A program made the position numbers and the translations under genes. A model generated the notes under the pieces. It had not been told where the DNA came from. It was given only the letters and a program-made list of their open reading frames with translations, and did not search any database. Below, piece by piece: positions 1-5,719 of a stretch of DNA of 12,575 bases. The stretch lies in assembly GCA_002501885.1 (NCBI GenBank), contig DAON01000043.1, positions 1-12,575 of the forward strand. The letters are read 5' to 3'. Each line of letters starts with the position of its first letter. Position 1 is the first letter of the stretch. The stretch comes from Euryarchaeota archaeon UBA220 (GTDB lineage Archaea; Thermoplasmatota; Poseidoniia; Poseidoniales; Thalassarchaeaceae).

Positions 1-153
1 TACTGTAATATCACAAAGTGCTGCACAGAAGTATGTCCTGCTGGAATTAACATCACAGATAACGCGATTATTCCTCTCAAGGAAAGAGTAGTTACAGAGT
101 ATTACGATCCATTGGCCATGATAGCAAGGAAACTAGGAATCGGTCAAAAGTAG
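1..153 (+). CDS. sdhB: Succinate dehydrogenase/fumarate reductase iron-sulfur subunit, C-terminal fragment
   Basis: Only the last 50 codons are in the window, in frame 1 and ending at TAG 151-153; the 5' end lies off the left edge. The fragment begins YCNITKCCTEVCPAGIN. This fits the last ferredoxin-type cysteine group of SdhB/FrdB, C-x5-C-x3-C-P followed by a Gly-hydrophobic-Asn turn; E. coli and human SdhB have the same spacing (CxxxxxCxxxCPKGLNP). In that family these cysteines bind the 3Fe-4S and 4Fe-4S clusters that carry electrons from the flavoprotein to quinone at the cytoplasmic membrane. The extra Cys next to the second cluster cysteine is visible. The tail after the motif (about 35 residues) is typical. 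The identity rests on this one motif, but the spacing is specific. The rest of the sdh operon should lie to the left. Confidence 0.82.
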   Translation, partial: YCNITKCCTEVCPAGINITDNAIIPLKERVVTEYYDPLAMIARKLGIGQK

Positions 154-162
154 CGTACGCTA
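151..162. other. 12-bp perfect palindrome overlapping the sdhB stop codon
   Basis: TAGCGTACGCTA reads identically on both strands, starts with the sdhB TAG, and is followed by a further direct copy of CGCTAC. It may be part of a termination or RNA-processing structure at the end of sdhB, or chance. No T-run follows it directly. Confidence 0.35.
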
Positions 163-198
163 CGCTACTATGGTGGGCTCGAACACGAACAAGAGACG

Positions 199-224
199 GA
201 AAAAACGCCTAGAGGCGCTTTGTT
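199..224. terminator. Small hairpin with flanking A/T runs between converging genes
   Basis: CGCC (206-209), loop TAGA, GGCG (214-217) form a four-pair GC stem that overlaps the stop codon of the MC1 gene. Read on the - strand, the stem is followed at once by six T (200-205), the classic terminator layout for MC1. Read on the + strand it is followed by CTTTGTT, a weaker T-rich stretch that could serve sdhB. Archaeal termination depends mainly on the T-run, so the - strand call is the stronger one. Confidence 0.55.
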
Positions 225-472
225 CCGCTCTTGCTTACGTTGGCCTTCTTGATCTTGGCTGGTAGCCATGCAGGGCCGTTAGCAGGCTTGTCAACCATCT
301 CAGTCCAGCCCTTGAAGACGTGGACCTTGTTGGTCCCGCGCTCCCTGAGCTCTATGCTGGTGACTCCACGGGTAGCTGCCTTTAGGGCCGCTCCGCGTGG
401 CTGCTTGCTTACGAATACCTGTGTGGTATCTTTTCCGCCTTCCATCAGTACGAAGTATTTCTTTCCAGACAT
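209..472 (-). CDS. MC1-family archaeal chromatin protein
   Basis: This 87-residue basic protein closely resembles methanogen chromosomal protein MC1. It shares the N-terminal YFVL strand, the KQPR-x-AALKAA-x-RG segment (residues 23-36), the LRERGTNKVHVFKGW stretch (42-56), and the PAWLPAKI segment (68-74). The two tryptophans, W56 and W69, are 13 residues apart, the same spacing as the conserved pair in Methanosarcina MC1. MC1 proteins are monomers that bind DNA without sequence preference, bend it sharply and compact the chromosome; they occur in Methanosarcina, haloarchaea and some marine euryarchaea. Length is normal (about 90). The start is well supported: GGAGG at 482-486 lies 9 nt upstream of the ATG. 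The gene is monocistronic in appearance and ends in a hairpin/T-run terminator overlapping its own stop. A highly expressed architectural protein is expected. Confidence 0.92.
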   Translation of the reverse strand: MSGKKYFVLMEGGKDTTQVFVSKQPRGAALKAATRGVTSIELRERGTNKVHVFKGWTEMVDKPANGPAWLPAKIKKANVSKSGTKRL

Positions 473-532
473 GTAGCAATTCCTCCGTCTCGTGGGCTTT
501 CGAGAGAGATAATGAAGTTATGGGATGAAATT

Positions 533-541
533 CGCTATACT
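533..541 (-). promoter_or_regulatory. Possible TATA box for the MC1 gene
   Basis: On the - strand the sequence reads AGTATAGCG, about 65 nt upstream of the MC1 ATG. An archaeal start site about 25 nt further on would leave a leader of roughly 40 nt containing the GGAGG. The match to the archaeal TATA consensus is partial. Confidence 0.3.
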
Positions 542-544
542 GCG

Positions 545-556
545 CCCCAATTGGGG
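545..556. promoter_or_regulatory. 12-bp perfect palindrome upstream of MC1, possible operator
   Basis: CCCCAATTGGGG is a perfect inverted repeat lying just upstream (on the - strand) of the candidate MC1 TATA box, where an archaeal activator or the BRE-binding factor TFB would sit. On the + strand it is followed by GTTTTTC, so it also resembles a small hairpin terminator (CCCC-AATT-GGGG), but no + strand gene ends nearby. Its role is unproven. Confidence 0.35.
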
Positions 557-583
557 GTTTTTCTGAAAATCCGACTGACTCAA

Positions 584-817
584 TCACATTTCTGCGCAGG
601 CTAGCGTTTTCGTGTTCGAAACGCCTGGGATAGACCTGATTTGCTCAACAACACTACGTGCGATGTCCCCGATATCATCTCCTTCGACCTTGATTATTAG
701 ATCGTAATCGCCGAACAGAAGATTGGTGTCCGAGACACAATCGAGTGATGCGGCCGCGTCGCAGACACTTTTCTCGTGGCCGGGTTCAACATTTACCAGC
801 ACATATCCAGAGGACAT
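584..817 (-). CDS. Stand-alone RAM-domain protein (Lrp/AsnC C-terminal domain)
   Basis: The 77-residue product starts MSSGYVLVNVEPGHE and continues through LLFGDYDLIIKVEG to IRSIPGVSNTKTLACAEM. This is the alpha-beta sandwich (RAM/SAM) of the Lrp/AsnC family, with the characteristic G-D/E-Y-D-L turn and the I-P-G-V-x-x-T-x-T end. There is no helix-turn-helix, so it cannot bind DNA as Lrp does. Stand-alone RAM proteins form oligomers that bind amino acids or modulate full-length Lrp partners. An in-frame ATG at 865 would add 16 residues (starting MRNWGTL) that do not resemble the family; I prefer ATG 817, which matches the usual N-terminus, although its GGAG lies only about 2 nt away. With a TATA-like element at 881-893, a leaderless message starting near 865 is also possible. 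It is divergent from the macro-domain gene. The ligand is unknown. Confidence 0.8.
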   Translation of the reverse strand: MSSGYVLVNVEPGHEKSVCDAAASLDCVSDTNLLFGDYDLIIKVEGDDIGDIARSVVEQIRSIPGVSNTKTLACAEM

Positions 818-880
818 GCTCCTATCTGCAAGGCACTTGCGAATCAAGGTTCCCCAATTCCTCATGTTTCTGGCTTCCCG

Positions 881-893
881 ATGATTAGATATC
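881..893. promoter_or_regulatory. Candidate bidirectional TATA element between divergent genes
   Basis: ATGATTAGATATC contains the palindrome GATATC and is AT-rich within otherwise GC-rich surroundings. Its centre lies about 30 nt before the macro-domain ATG at 918 and about 25 nt before the upstream in-frame ATG (865) of the RAM gene. Both distances are typical of archaeal TATA-to-start spacing. Neither direction matches the TTTATA consensus well. Confidence 0.3.
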
Positions 894-917
894 CGATGGC
901 CCCCTCCTCAGGAGCCT

Positions 918-1559
918 ATGGCAGAGGTCGTCATTGTTCGAGAGTGCAACCATGGGCAGGTTAGAGTCCTGTTTGGAGATGTTACTCGAGTAGAAGGAGA
1001 TGTCATGGTCGTCCCGGCAAATAACAGGCTTGCTGGCAGAGAAGGGCTCGATGAGCGAATGCATCAAGCAGCAGGCCCTGAACTGCGTGAGTTTTGTGCT
1101 GGAATTGCGAAAGAACGCAGGAAGGATAACCTGCAACCATGTGGAGTTGGGGAAGCTGTTACCACTCCCTCATTCAATCTTCCAGTCGAGCATCTTGTTC
1201 ATGTCGTGGGGCCCGATTGTAGGAGACCAACTCAGGATAATTTCAGAAGAGAGTTGCTGAAGAAGTCATATGATGCACTATTCGATGAAGTTGAGGCGTT
1301 AAAGCCACGAAACACATTGGTTACTCCTCCTCTAGGCATGGATGTCTTTGCATATCCTCACCGTGAAGGAGCACGAATGACAATGGAGATTGTGCTTGAG
1401 TGGATGGATGGCGAAGAAGACCCAGGTGTCGATATGGTCCTAATTGTCACCAATGAAAATAACTTCCTTACAAACATGAAGACGGTTTATCGAGAGAGTG
1501 AGGATAGGTTCCCAGGAGTCGACAGGACGAGGGAATACCGAAAGGGCAAGTTCGAGTAA
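918..1559 (+). CDS. Macro-domain protein (ADP-ribose-binding fold, variant loop)
   Basis: This 213-residue protein has a macro-domain outline. It begins with strand VRVLFGDVTRVEGDVMVVPANN (15-36), followed by helix ERMHQAAGPELREFC (46-60). Next come GEAVTTPSFNLPVEHLVHVVGP (78-99) and a C-terminal TPPLGMDVFAYPHREGARM (136-154), matching the family's S-T-G-x-x-x-Y-P segment. Macro domains bind ADP-ribose and its derivatives; many remove ADP-ribose from proteins or nucleic acids. The substrate loop is unusual: the normal NAAN...GGGGVDGAI reads PANNRLAGREGLDERM here, so the flexible Gly-rich stretch is mostly gone although Asn35/Asn36 remain. Catalysis may be altered or lost. A charged C-terminal tail of about 40 residues extends past the domain. 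It lies 44 nt upstream of the Hjc-like nuclease, probably in one transcript. The start is ATG 918, with GGAG only 3 nt away. Confidence 0.8.
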   Translation: MAEVVIVRECNHGQVRVLFGDVTRVEGDVMVVPANNRLAGREGLDERMHQAAGPELREFCAGIAKERRKDNLQPCGVGEAVTTPSFNLPVEHLVHVVGPDCRRPTQDNFRRELLKKSYDALFDEVEALKPRNTLVTPPLGMDVFAYPHREGARMTMEIVLEWMDGEEDPGVDMVLIVTNENNFLTNMKTVYRESEDRFPGVDRTREYRKGKFE

Positions 1560-1603
1560 TGGCTCACCAATGTCCTCAAGAACCCTGAGAATGCGATAGT
1601 GGC

Positions 1604-2185
1604 GTGAGCAGCGTATACGAACGTGAGCTTCGCGCTGTTCTAGCCGGTGAAATCAAGGGAGTCAGGGCGATTATCAAATCATGCACCGAAGTTGAGAGAG
1701 CAAGGGCGATGCAGGTCGTTCAGAGGCCTTTTCTAGTTGTTAGAGCACCCGGCAGTGGATCAGAGGGAACTGGTGATTTACTAGCTCTACGAGGAGATAT
1801 GTGCTTCCCAATTGAAGTAAAATCATCCAAGGTCCCCAAGCAGTACTTATCAGGTCGAACTATGGATCAGTACGAGGCTTTGCGAGTTACTGGTGAGAGG
1901 TGTGGTCTTCTGCCCCTCTACGCATACAGACTCAAAGGAGTAAGGGGCGATAGTTGGCGTATAATGCGCGTTGAAGTCGGCTCTCTGACTGGAAAACTTC
2001 GGCATTTGTCTAGAAGTATCCCTAAACTTCCTCTCACAAAGAATGGTACTCCTCATCTAGACTGGGAGAAGGGTATGCCCCTACACAGATTCCTAGCTCT
2101 CGTTTGTCGCTCTGACGGAGCGCGCTCGATCGACGAGAGTTCGGCTTCGCTAAGACTCCAATCTATTCTTGAGTCTGTGAACTAG
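1604..2185 (+). CDS. Hjc-like PD-(D/E)XK nuclease, extended
   Basis: The 193-residue product carries the archaeal Holliday-junction resolvase signature. It has an N-terminal YERELRAVL helix (5-13, with the catalytic-type Glu), then FLVVRAPGSGSEGTGDLLAL (43-62, Arg47 and Asp58), then FPIEVKSSK (68-76, the E71-x-K73 pair). This is the E...D...ExK layout of Hjc, which cuts four-way DNA junctions as a dimer with Mg2+. Two things differ from classical Hjc (about 120-130 residues): an insert of some 25 residues between the first helix and the VVR strand, and a C-terminal extension of about 80 residues with no motif I recognise. The start is GTG 1604 (the frame is closed upstream at 1586-1588); no clear Shine-Dalgarno is present. 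It follows the macro-domain gene by 44 nt. It could be the cell's resolvase or another junction/repair nuclease of the superfamily. Confidence 0.75.
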   Translation: MSSVYERELRAVLAGEIKGVRAIIKSCTEVERARAMQVVQRPFLVVRAPGSGSEGTGDLLALRGDMCFPIEVKSSKVPKQYLSGRTMDQYEALRVTGERCGLLPLYAYRLKGVRGDSWRIMRVEVGSLTGKLRHLSRSIPKLPLTKNGTPHLDWEKGMPLHRFLALVCRSDGARSIDESSASLRLQSILESVN

Positions 2186-2363
2186 AGTCACCAGGTATCT
2201 GTGATTCTATCCTATCGAGCCTCTCTGTCAGCCTCTTTACATTCTCCTTTACTCCATCTAAAGAGGCCTGCTCGAGAATTCTGCGGATACTGTCTCTCTC
2301 GCGTCTTAATGATTCGATCTGTCTGTTATCGCTCTTTGAGCGGTTGCCGTCAGACTCGGTCAT
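2163..2363 (-). CDS. Small coiled-coil protein, unknown function
   Basis: This 66-residue ORF starts at ATG 2361-2363 and has a strongly charged, heptad-like middle (IESLRRERDSIRRILEQ and VKENVKRLTERLDRIESQI, residues 16-55). It contains no Cys or Trp, and its ends are hydrophilic and Ser/Asp-rich. Two helices separated by a short SLDG turn suggest a helical hairpin or dimer. Its stop lies inside the last codons of the Hjc-like gene (23-bp convergent overlap), and it is divergent from the site-2 protease. I do not recognise a family. It is supported by amphipathic amino-acid composition and by filling an otherwise empty gap on the right strand; no Shine-Dalgarno is visible, so a chance ORF cannot be excluded. 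Confidence 0.5.
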   Translation of the reverse strand: MTESDGNRSKSDNRQIESLRRERDSIRRILEQASLDGVKENVKRLTERLDRIESQIPGDSSSQTQE

Positions 2364-2395
2364 GATTTTGGGACGGGGGGCGGCCTCATTTGCTT

Positions 2396-2404
2396 AGCGT
2401 ATAC
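2396..2404. promoter_or_regulatory. Possible TATA element between coiled-coil ORF and S2P gene
   Basis: GCGTATACC includes the palindrome GTATAC in the 80-nt divergent gap. It lies about 43 nt before the S2P ATG (2444) and about 38 nt before the coiled-coil ATG (2363), giving predicted leaders of 13-18 nt. The consensus match is weak. Confidence 0.22.
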
Positions 2405-2443
2405 CAAACGCAGGTTGAATAGGGAAAATACTGCCCCTGAGTC

Positions 2444-3946
2444 ATGGAACCGGGACAACGGAGTTATCTGTTGCCTCTTCTGACATTTTCCTTACTGTAT
2501 CTATTTGGAATGCCTGTTTGGGCGCTTACTGCTATTGCAATTTGGTATCTAGCATTACTTTGGATGGAGGATCGGGGAACTCTAGACCAATATGGAATTA
2601 CTAGAATGCTGGGGGTGGTCTTGATGGTCAGGACCAAACAAGGACAGGGTGTTCTAGAAAGAGTATCTAGAAATCGATCTTTTTGGAGAGGATACGGCGA
2701 GTTCTCTATCTGGTTATGTCTTCTGATTATGATTGGAGTAGTTGCTCTACTATTCGCATCGGCGATAACTACTGCCAGGTCACCTCCTGAGGAATACTTG
2801 CCGGCTAGCGATTTGCTTCTGATTCCCGGAGTAACCAGTTTTGTTCCGTTTTGGTGGCCGGTTCTGGCCCTAATCTTCGCTCTGGTAATCCACGAATACA
2901 GCCACGGTATCCAAGCAAGAGCGCATGGCATGCGTGTGCGTAGTTTTGGACTTCTATTGGCTGGTCCGATTCCTATCGGTGCCTTTGCAGAGCCGCAACA
3001 TCATGAGATGGTCAGAGCCCCATTGCGTGAGAGAATGCGTCTGTACGCTGCTGGACCGTCAATCAACATCATTGCGACATATCTAGCTCTGTTGCTTCTA
3101 TCAGCAGCGGCAACCGGACTGGTTGCTAGTTCACCTGGAGTATATGCCTCAGGAATAATTGCCGATGAGGGTGCAGAGGAGAGTGGTCTGCTTCCCTACG
3201 AGATAATCACTCATATCGATGGAGAAGCGATCTCGGGATATTCTGAGTTTTCCGATGAGATGTCTGATCTTTCTGCTGGTGATGTTGCAGTATTTACGGT
3301 ACTTTCGCATGTGGATTCTCAAGGAGATAGAACACAAAGAGATGTTTTGGTAATTCTCGGAGATCGTTACGACTACTATATCGGATTATGTGATGGCGAT
3401 TCAGATTGTATTTCGGAAACTGAAAGCATCCTGGACGGATTGGGAATAGAACGAGGTGATGCTTTCCTCGGAGTGAGTGGACTGCGTTCCACCTCAACAA
3501 CAGTAGACATGTATTCCAGTTTCATTTCATCAGAACGAGGGTTTTTCGAGAATGCTCTCGTTACCGGTCTGGCCCCTCTAGGAATGATTGGAGTCCCGAT
3601 TGCATATGATGGCCAGACAATGCTCCTCGATGAGAGGGAGATGCTTGAGGCGGCAGATGGTGTCATCGCATCGACTCTGGGCACTGATGGCATGCTGATG
3701 CTCTTCGATTTTCTATTCTGGATGGTTTGGATAAATTTCCTTCTTGGCTTCGCCAATCTGATTCCAATGATTCCCTTCGATGGAGGACATATTGTCAAGG
3801 ATGGAGTTCACTCCGTGTTATCTCGGTTGGCCAAAGGAGTAAATCCTCTGCGAATCGAATCAATAGCAGGTAGAATAAGCAGTATGAGTAGTTTCGTAAT
3901 TCTATTCATCGTCATGATGCCAATCATCCTGCCTCGGCTGATCTAA
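2444..3946 (+). CDS. Site-2 protease family membrane metalloprotease (M50) with PDZ-like insert
   Basis: The 500-residue polytopic protein has both M50 motifs. HEYSH (H150, E151, H154) lies within a membrane helix and is the zinc-binding HExxH site. NLIPMIPFDGGH (438-449) supplies the third zinc ligand, Asp446. Membrane segments are visible near 8-40 (probably two), 90-112, 136-160, 205-228, 422-445 and 481-498. Between the two catalytic motifs lies a soluble region of about 190 residues. Its first part (GIIADEGAEESGLLPYEIITHIDGEAISGYSEF, 237-269) is a PDZ-type fold like those of RseP and other S2Ps. The later part (about 310-365) is acidic with two cysteines (C316, C322) and is not recognised. 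S2Ps cut substrates inside the membrane, usually after a first cut by another protease, and release regulators. It overlaps the signal peptidase gene tail to tail by 45 bp. No Shine-Dalgarno precedes ATG 2444. Confidence 0.92.
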   Translation: MEPGQRSYLLPLLTFSLLYLFGMPVWALTAIAIWYLALLWMEDRGTLDQYGITRMLGVVLMVRTKQGQGVLERVSRNRSFWRGYGEFSIWLCLLIMIGVVALLFASAITTARSPPEEYLPASDLLLIPGVTSFVPFWWPVLALIFALVIHEYSHGIQARAHGMRVRSFGLLLAGPIPIGAFAEPQHHEMVRAPLRERMRLYAAGPSINIIATYLALLLLSAAATGLVASSPGVYASGIIADEGAEESGLLPYEIITHIDGEAISGYSEFSDEMSDLSAGDVAVFTVLSHVDSQGDRTQRDVLVILGDRYDYYIGLCDGDSDCISETESILDGLGIERGDAFLGVSGLRSTSTTVDMYSSFISSERGFFENALVTGLAPLGMIGVPIAYDGQTMLLDEREMLEAADGVIASTLGTDGMLMLFDFLFWMVWINFLLGFANLIPMIPFDGGHIVKDGVHSVLSRLAKGVNPLRIESIAGRISSMSSFVILFIVMMPIILPRLI

Positions 3947-4762
3947 GTCTGATTCGTCTTTCCTACGCTCTGCGATTGCTTCAACGAGATAAGGAGTAGC
4001 GATGATTAACACCACTACCATTGCAAGACTTCTCCAAGTCGAATCGGTGACTGAAGAAGAAGTTCCAGAGATTGCTAGTTTGGCCGCTCCGAGCCATGGA
4101 ATCTCAGTTGCGGCTACGCCGATTATCCACTCGTCCTTGACAGCAAGAACTGGGTTACCATTCTCATCCTTCAGACCGTTTCCTCGAATGTAAGTCTCGC
4201 TTGCATCAGGGCTGGTTGCTCTAAGTTGGTCTATGTTGCAGCCATTACTATCCAGGTTGTCTCCTGTAGTCAGGTAACCCTCATGGTTTGGCTCCCAGCT
4301 ATCTATCTTCAGATTGTAAGTCCCGCCATGGTATGGACACTCATAGTCGAGAGTCCATGTGATACTGTCGACATTCACCAGAGAAGTTCCTGGGACATCC
4401 CAACCGCCGGATGAGTTTGCTACTGCCTTGAGTAAAGCTCTGTGAATAACTGGAGTATCTGATCCTCCATTCTTGCGGTAAATGATGACATCTCCCGCCA
4501 TGCCGTGAGTCTCGTATCCGAAGTTCTCATTGGCTTCCTGAGTGGCCTCGACATAGGTTACTATCTCAACTCTGTCTGGATTCATTACTAGAACCAAATC
4601 ACCGGGATCGATGGCCCCAACAGAGCCTTCATCTTCGTGCATCATTGAGCCTGACTCAACCACCACCATGGGTGGGAAAGAGCCTGTAGCTATCCACATT
4701 GAGCCTAGAAGAATGGTGACCAGGCCAACTGCTAGCGTCGCTTCTCTAGCAAACTCTGACAT
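3902..4762 (-). CDS. Type I signal peptidase, archaeal/eukaryotic type (S26B)
   Basis: The 286-residue membrane protease has an N-terminal helix (about 8-26) followed by VVVESGSM (33-40), where Ser39 is the expected nucleophile. DVIIYR comes next (91-96). PVIHRAL (104-110) places His107 where bacterial enzymes have the general-base Lys; this marks the S26B class of archaea and the ER. TTGDNLDSNG (165-174) provides the acidic catalytic residue, most likely Asp168. A second helix spans about 243-263. The C-terminus is a cytoplasmic tail rich in Asp, His and Arg. The enzyme removes signal peptides from exported proteins on the outer face of the membrane. At 286 residues it is longer than many archaeal homologues (about 150-220), with extra sequence between His107 and the GDN box. 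Its ATG abuts the stop of the upstream membrane protein, whose last codons form its ribosome-binding site. Confidence 0.9.
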   Translation of the reverse strand: MSEFAREATLAVGLVTILLGSMWIATGSFPPMVVVESGSMMHEDEGSVGAIDPGDLVLVMNPDRVEIVTYVEATQEANENFGYETHGMAGDVIIYRKNGGSDTPVIHRALLKAVANSSGGWDVPGTSLVNVDSITWTLDYECPYHGGTYNLKIDSWEPNHEGYLTTGDNLDSNGCNIDQLRATSPDASETYIRGNGLKDENGNPVLAVKDEWIIGVAATEIPWLGAAKLAISGTSSSVTDSTWRSLAMVVVLIIATPYLVEAIAERRKDESDLDQPRQDDWHHDDE

Positions 4763-4777
4763 CTATTCCTCCTCCTC
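4763..4777 (-). promoter_or_regulatory. Ribosome-binding site embedded in the end of the upstream gene
   Basis: The last four codons of the membrane-protein gene are GAG GAG GAG GAA, followed by TAG and directly by the signal-peptidase ATG. This gives two overlapping GGAGG motifs (4768-4772 and 4771-4775), 5 and 8 nt before the start. The poly-Glu tail therefore doubles as a strong Shine-Dalgarno and implies translational coupling. Confidence 0.7.
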
Positions 4778-5590
4778 GGAAGAAGAATGTCCGGGTCTAG
4801 TCATCATCAGAATTCCTCCGCAGACTAGTATGAACAAGATACTCACAGCATCATAGTGAGGCGATGGTTCGTGTAAAGCAGAGAACTCGTATAGAGAAGC
4901 TGTAAGGTCGAGTGTGTGGTCCATTTCTCCGCTCGGCCCCTCGAACATTCCAAGGGCTGAGTTGGCTAATAGTCCGAGCATGAGAATCGTGGATGAAATT
5001 ATGACTCCACGATTGATTTCGGGATTTCTTAGAGCGTGTAATCCGGGTAAAACTCTGGAGAGAATTGAATCCGTTGTGTTCCACCAAGTATTGTCATCGG
5101 CTGGAAGTAAGTTAGCCACCTCACCGGTTGCTGCGAAATGTGGCCTTATTGGCGTAATCGCTTCGACTCTGTACTTCTTGCCGATGTTGATGTTGTGGAC
5201 CTGATAAAGTCCCATTAGACGGGCCTGATATCTTGTTCCCAGCATATCTGCTGCATCTTCGGCCTCCTTTCTGCGGCGTAGAACCTCCGGCCTAGAATCG
5301 ATTAGCAGTATATCTTCGAGAATCTGCTTCTGGCCCAAGTAAACGAAGAACTCTGGCGCTGCATAGAATGCAACTAATAGTCCGCCGACAAATGCTAACC
5401 AACTCCAAGGTACTAGATGTTGTAGATCGGGATCACTGTGGCCTCCTAACAAGAATAGAAAGACGAATCCCCAGATTAGGGAAGCTACTGATAAGATGGT
5501 AGAATAGGTGATAATGGCAAAATGTCGTTCACTCTGGCTTTGCCACCAACGCGCGAATAATCCTAGATTAGAGGTGCCTCTGCTCGCCAT
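4763..5590 (-). CDS. Four-helix membrane protein, unknown function
   Basis: This 275-residue protein is not one I recognise. Hydrophobic segments are visible at about 24-49, 62-86, 194-216 and 246-264. Between the second and third lies a soluble region of about 105 residues. It opens with a charged helix (LEDILLIDSRPEVLRRRKEAEDAADML, about 91-117) and is followed by a beta-rich-looking stretch (KKYRVEAITPIRPHFAA). If the N-terminus is cytoplasmic, this central domain and the acidic SSSEEEE tail are cytoplasmic too. The short loop between helices 3 and 4 (GPSGEMDHTLDLT...EPSPHYD) would be outside. The gene is joined without a gap to the signal peptidase downstream and shares its transcript, so a role in protein export, membrane quality control or signal-peptide handling is possible but only inferred from position. 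Start ATG 5588-5590 lacks a strong Shine-Dalgarno. Confidence 0.8.
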   Translation of the reverse strand: MASRGTSNLGLFARWWQSQSERHFAIITYSTILSVASLIWGFVFLFLLGGHSDPDLQHLVPWSWLAFVGGLLVAFYAAPEFFVYLGQKQILEDILLIDSRPEVLRRRKEAEDAADMLGTRYQARLMGLYQVHNINIGKKYRVEAITPIRPHFAATGEVANLLPADDNTWWNTTDSILSRVLPGLHALRNPEINRGVIISSTILMLGLLANSALGMFEGPSGEMDHTLDLTASLYEFSALHEPSPHYDAVSILFILVCGGILMMTRPGHSSSEEEE

Positions 5591-5719
5591 CTCTCTCTAC
5601 CCGGCGTCATGCTCTCACGATTAGTGCCTTCCGACGACCAGTTTATGCCAAAGTCGGCAATATGACTCATACGAATCTGCTCCGATTGATTCATGTGCTT
5701 GGCTCAGACTGTAGATTTG

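Noticed and set aside
231..476. Open frame on the + strand opposite the MC1 gene
   Set aside because: It is the antisense shadow of a clearly conserved chromatin protein gene and has no recognisable product or ribosome-binding site.
300..587. Overlapping - strand frame (MIESVGFSEKPP...) across the MC1 gene and its promoter
   Set aside because: It lies out of frame over MC1 and would remove the MC1 leader; its composition (many Arg, Gln, His) is typical of a shadow frame.
885..1136. - strand frame opposite the macro-domain gene
   Set aside because: The macro-domain frame has clear family motifs over the same DNA; this frame has none.
2464..2931. 155-codon - strand frame opposite the site-2 protease
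   Set aside because: Long but antisense to the M50 N-terminal helices and the HEYSH motif; its protein is basic and low in recognisable structure.
3376..3798. 140-codon - strand frame opposite the second half of the site-2 protease
   Set aside because: Ser/Pro/Arg-rich shadow frame of a conserved membrane protease region.
5693..5719. Upstream ATG for the PI-PLC-like lipoprotein
   Set aside because: It would put MCLAQTVDL, including an acidic residue, before a complete signal peptide; the ATG at 5720 gives a standard n-region with Arg. Not excluded, since neither has a Shine-Dalgarno.
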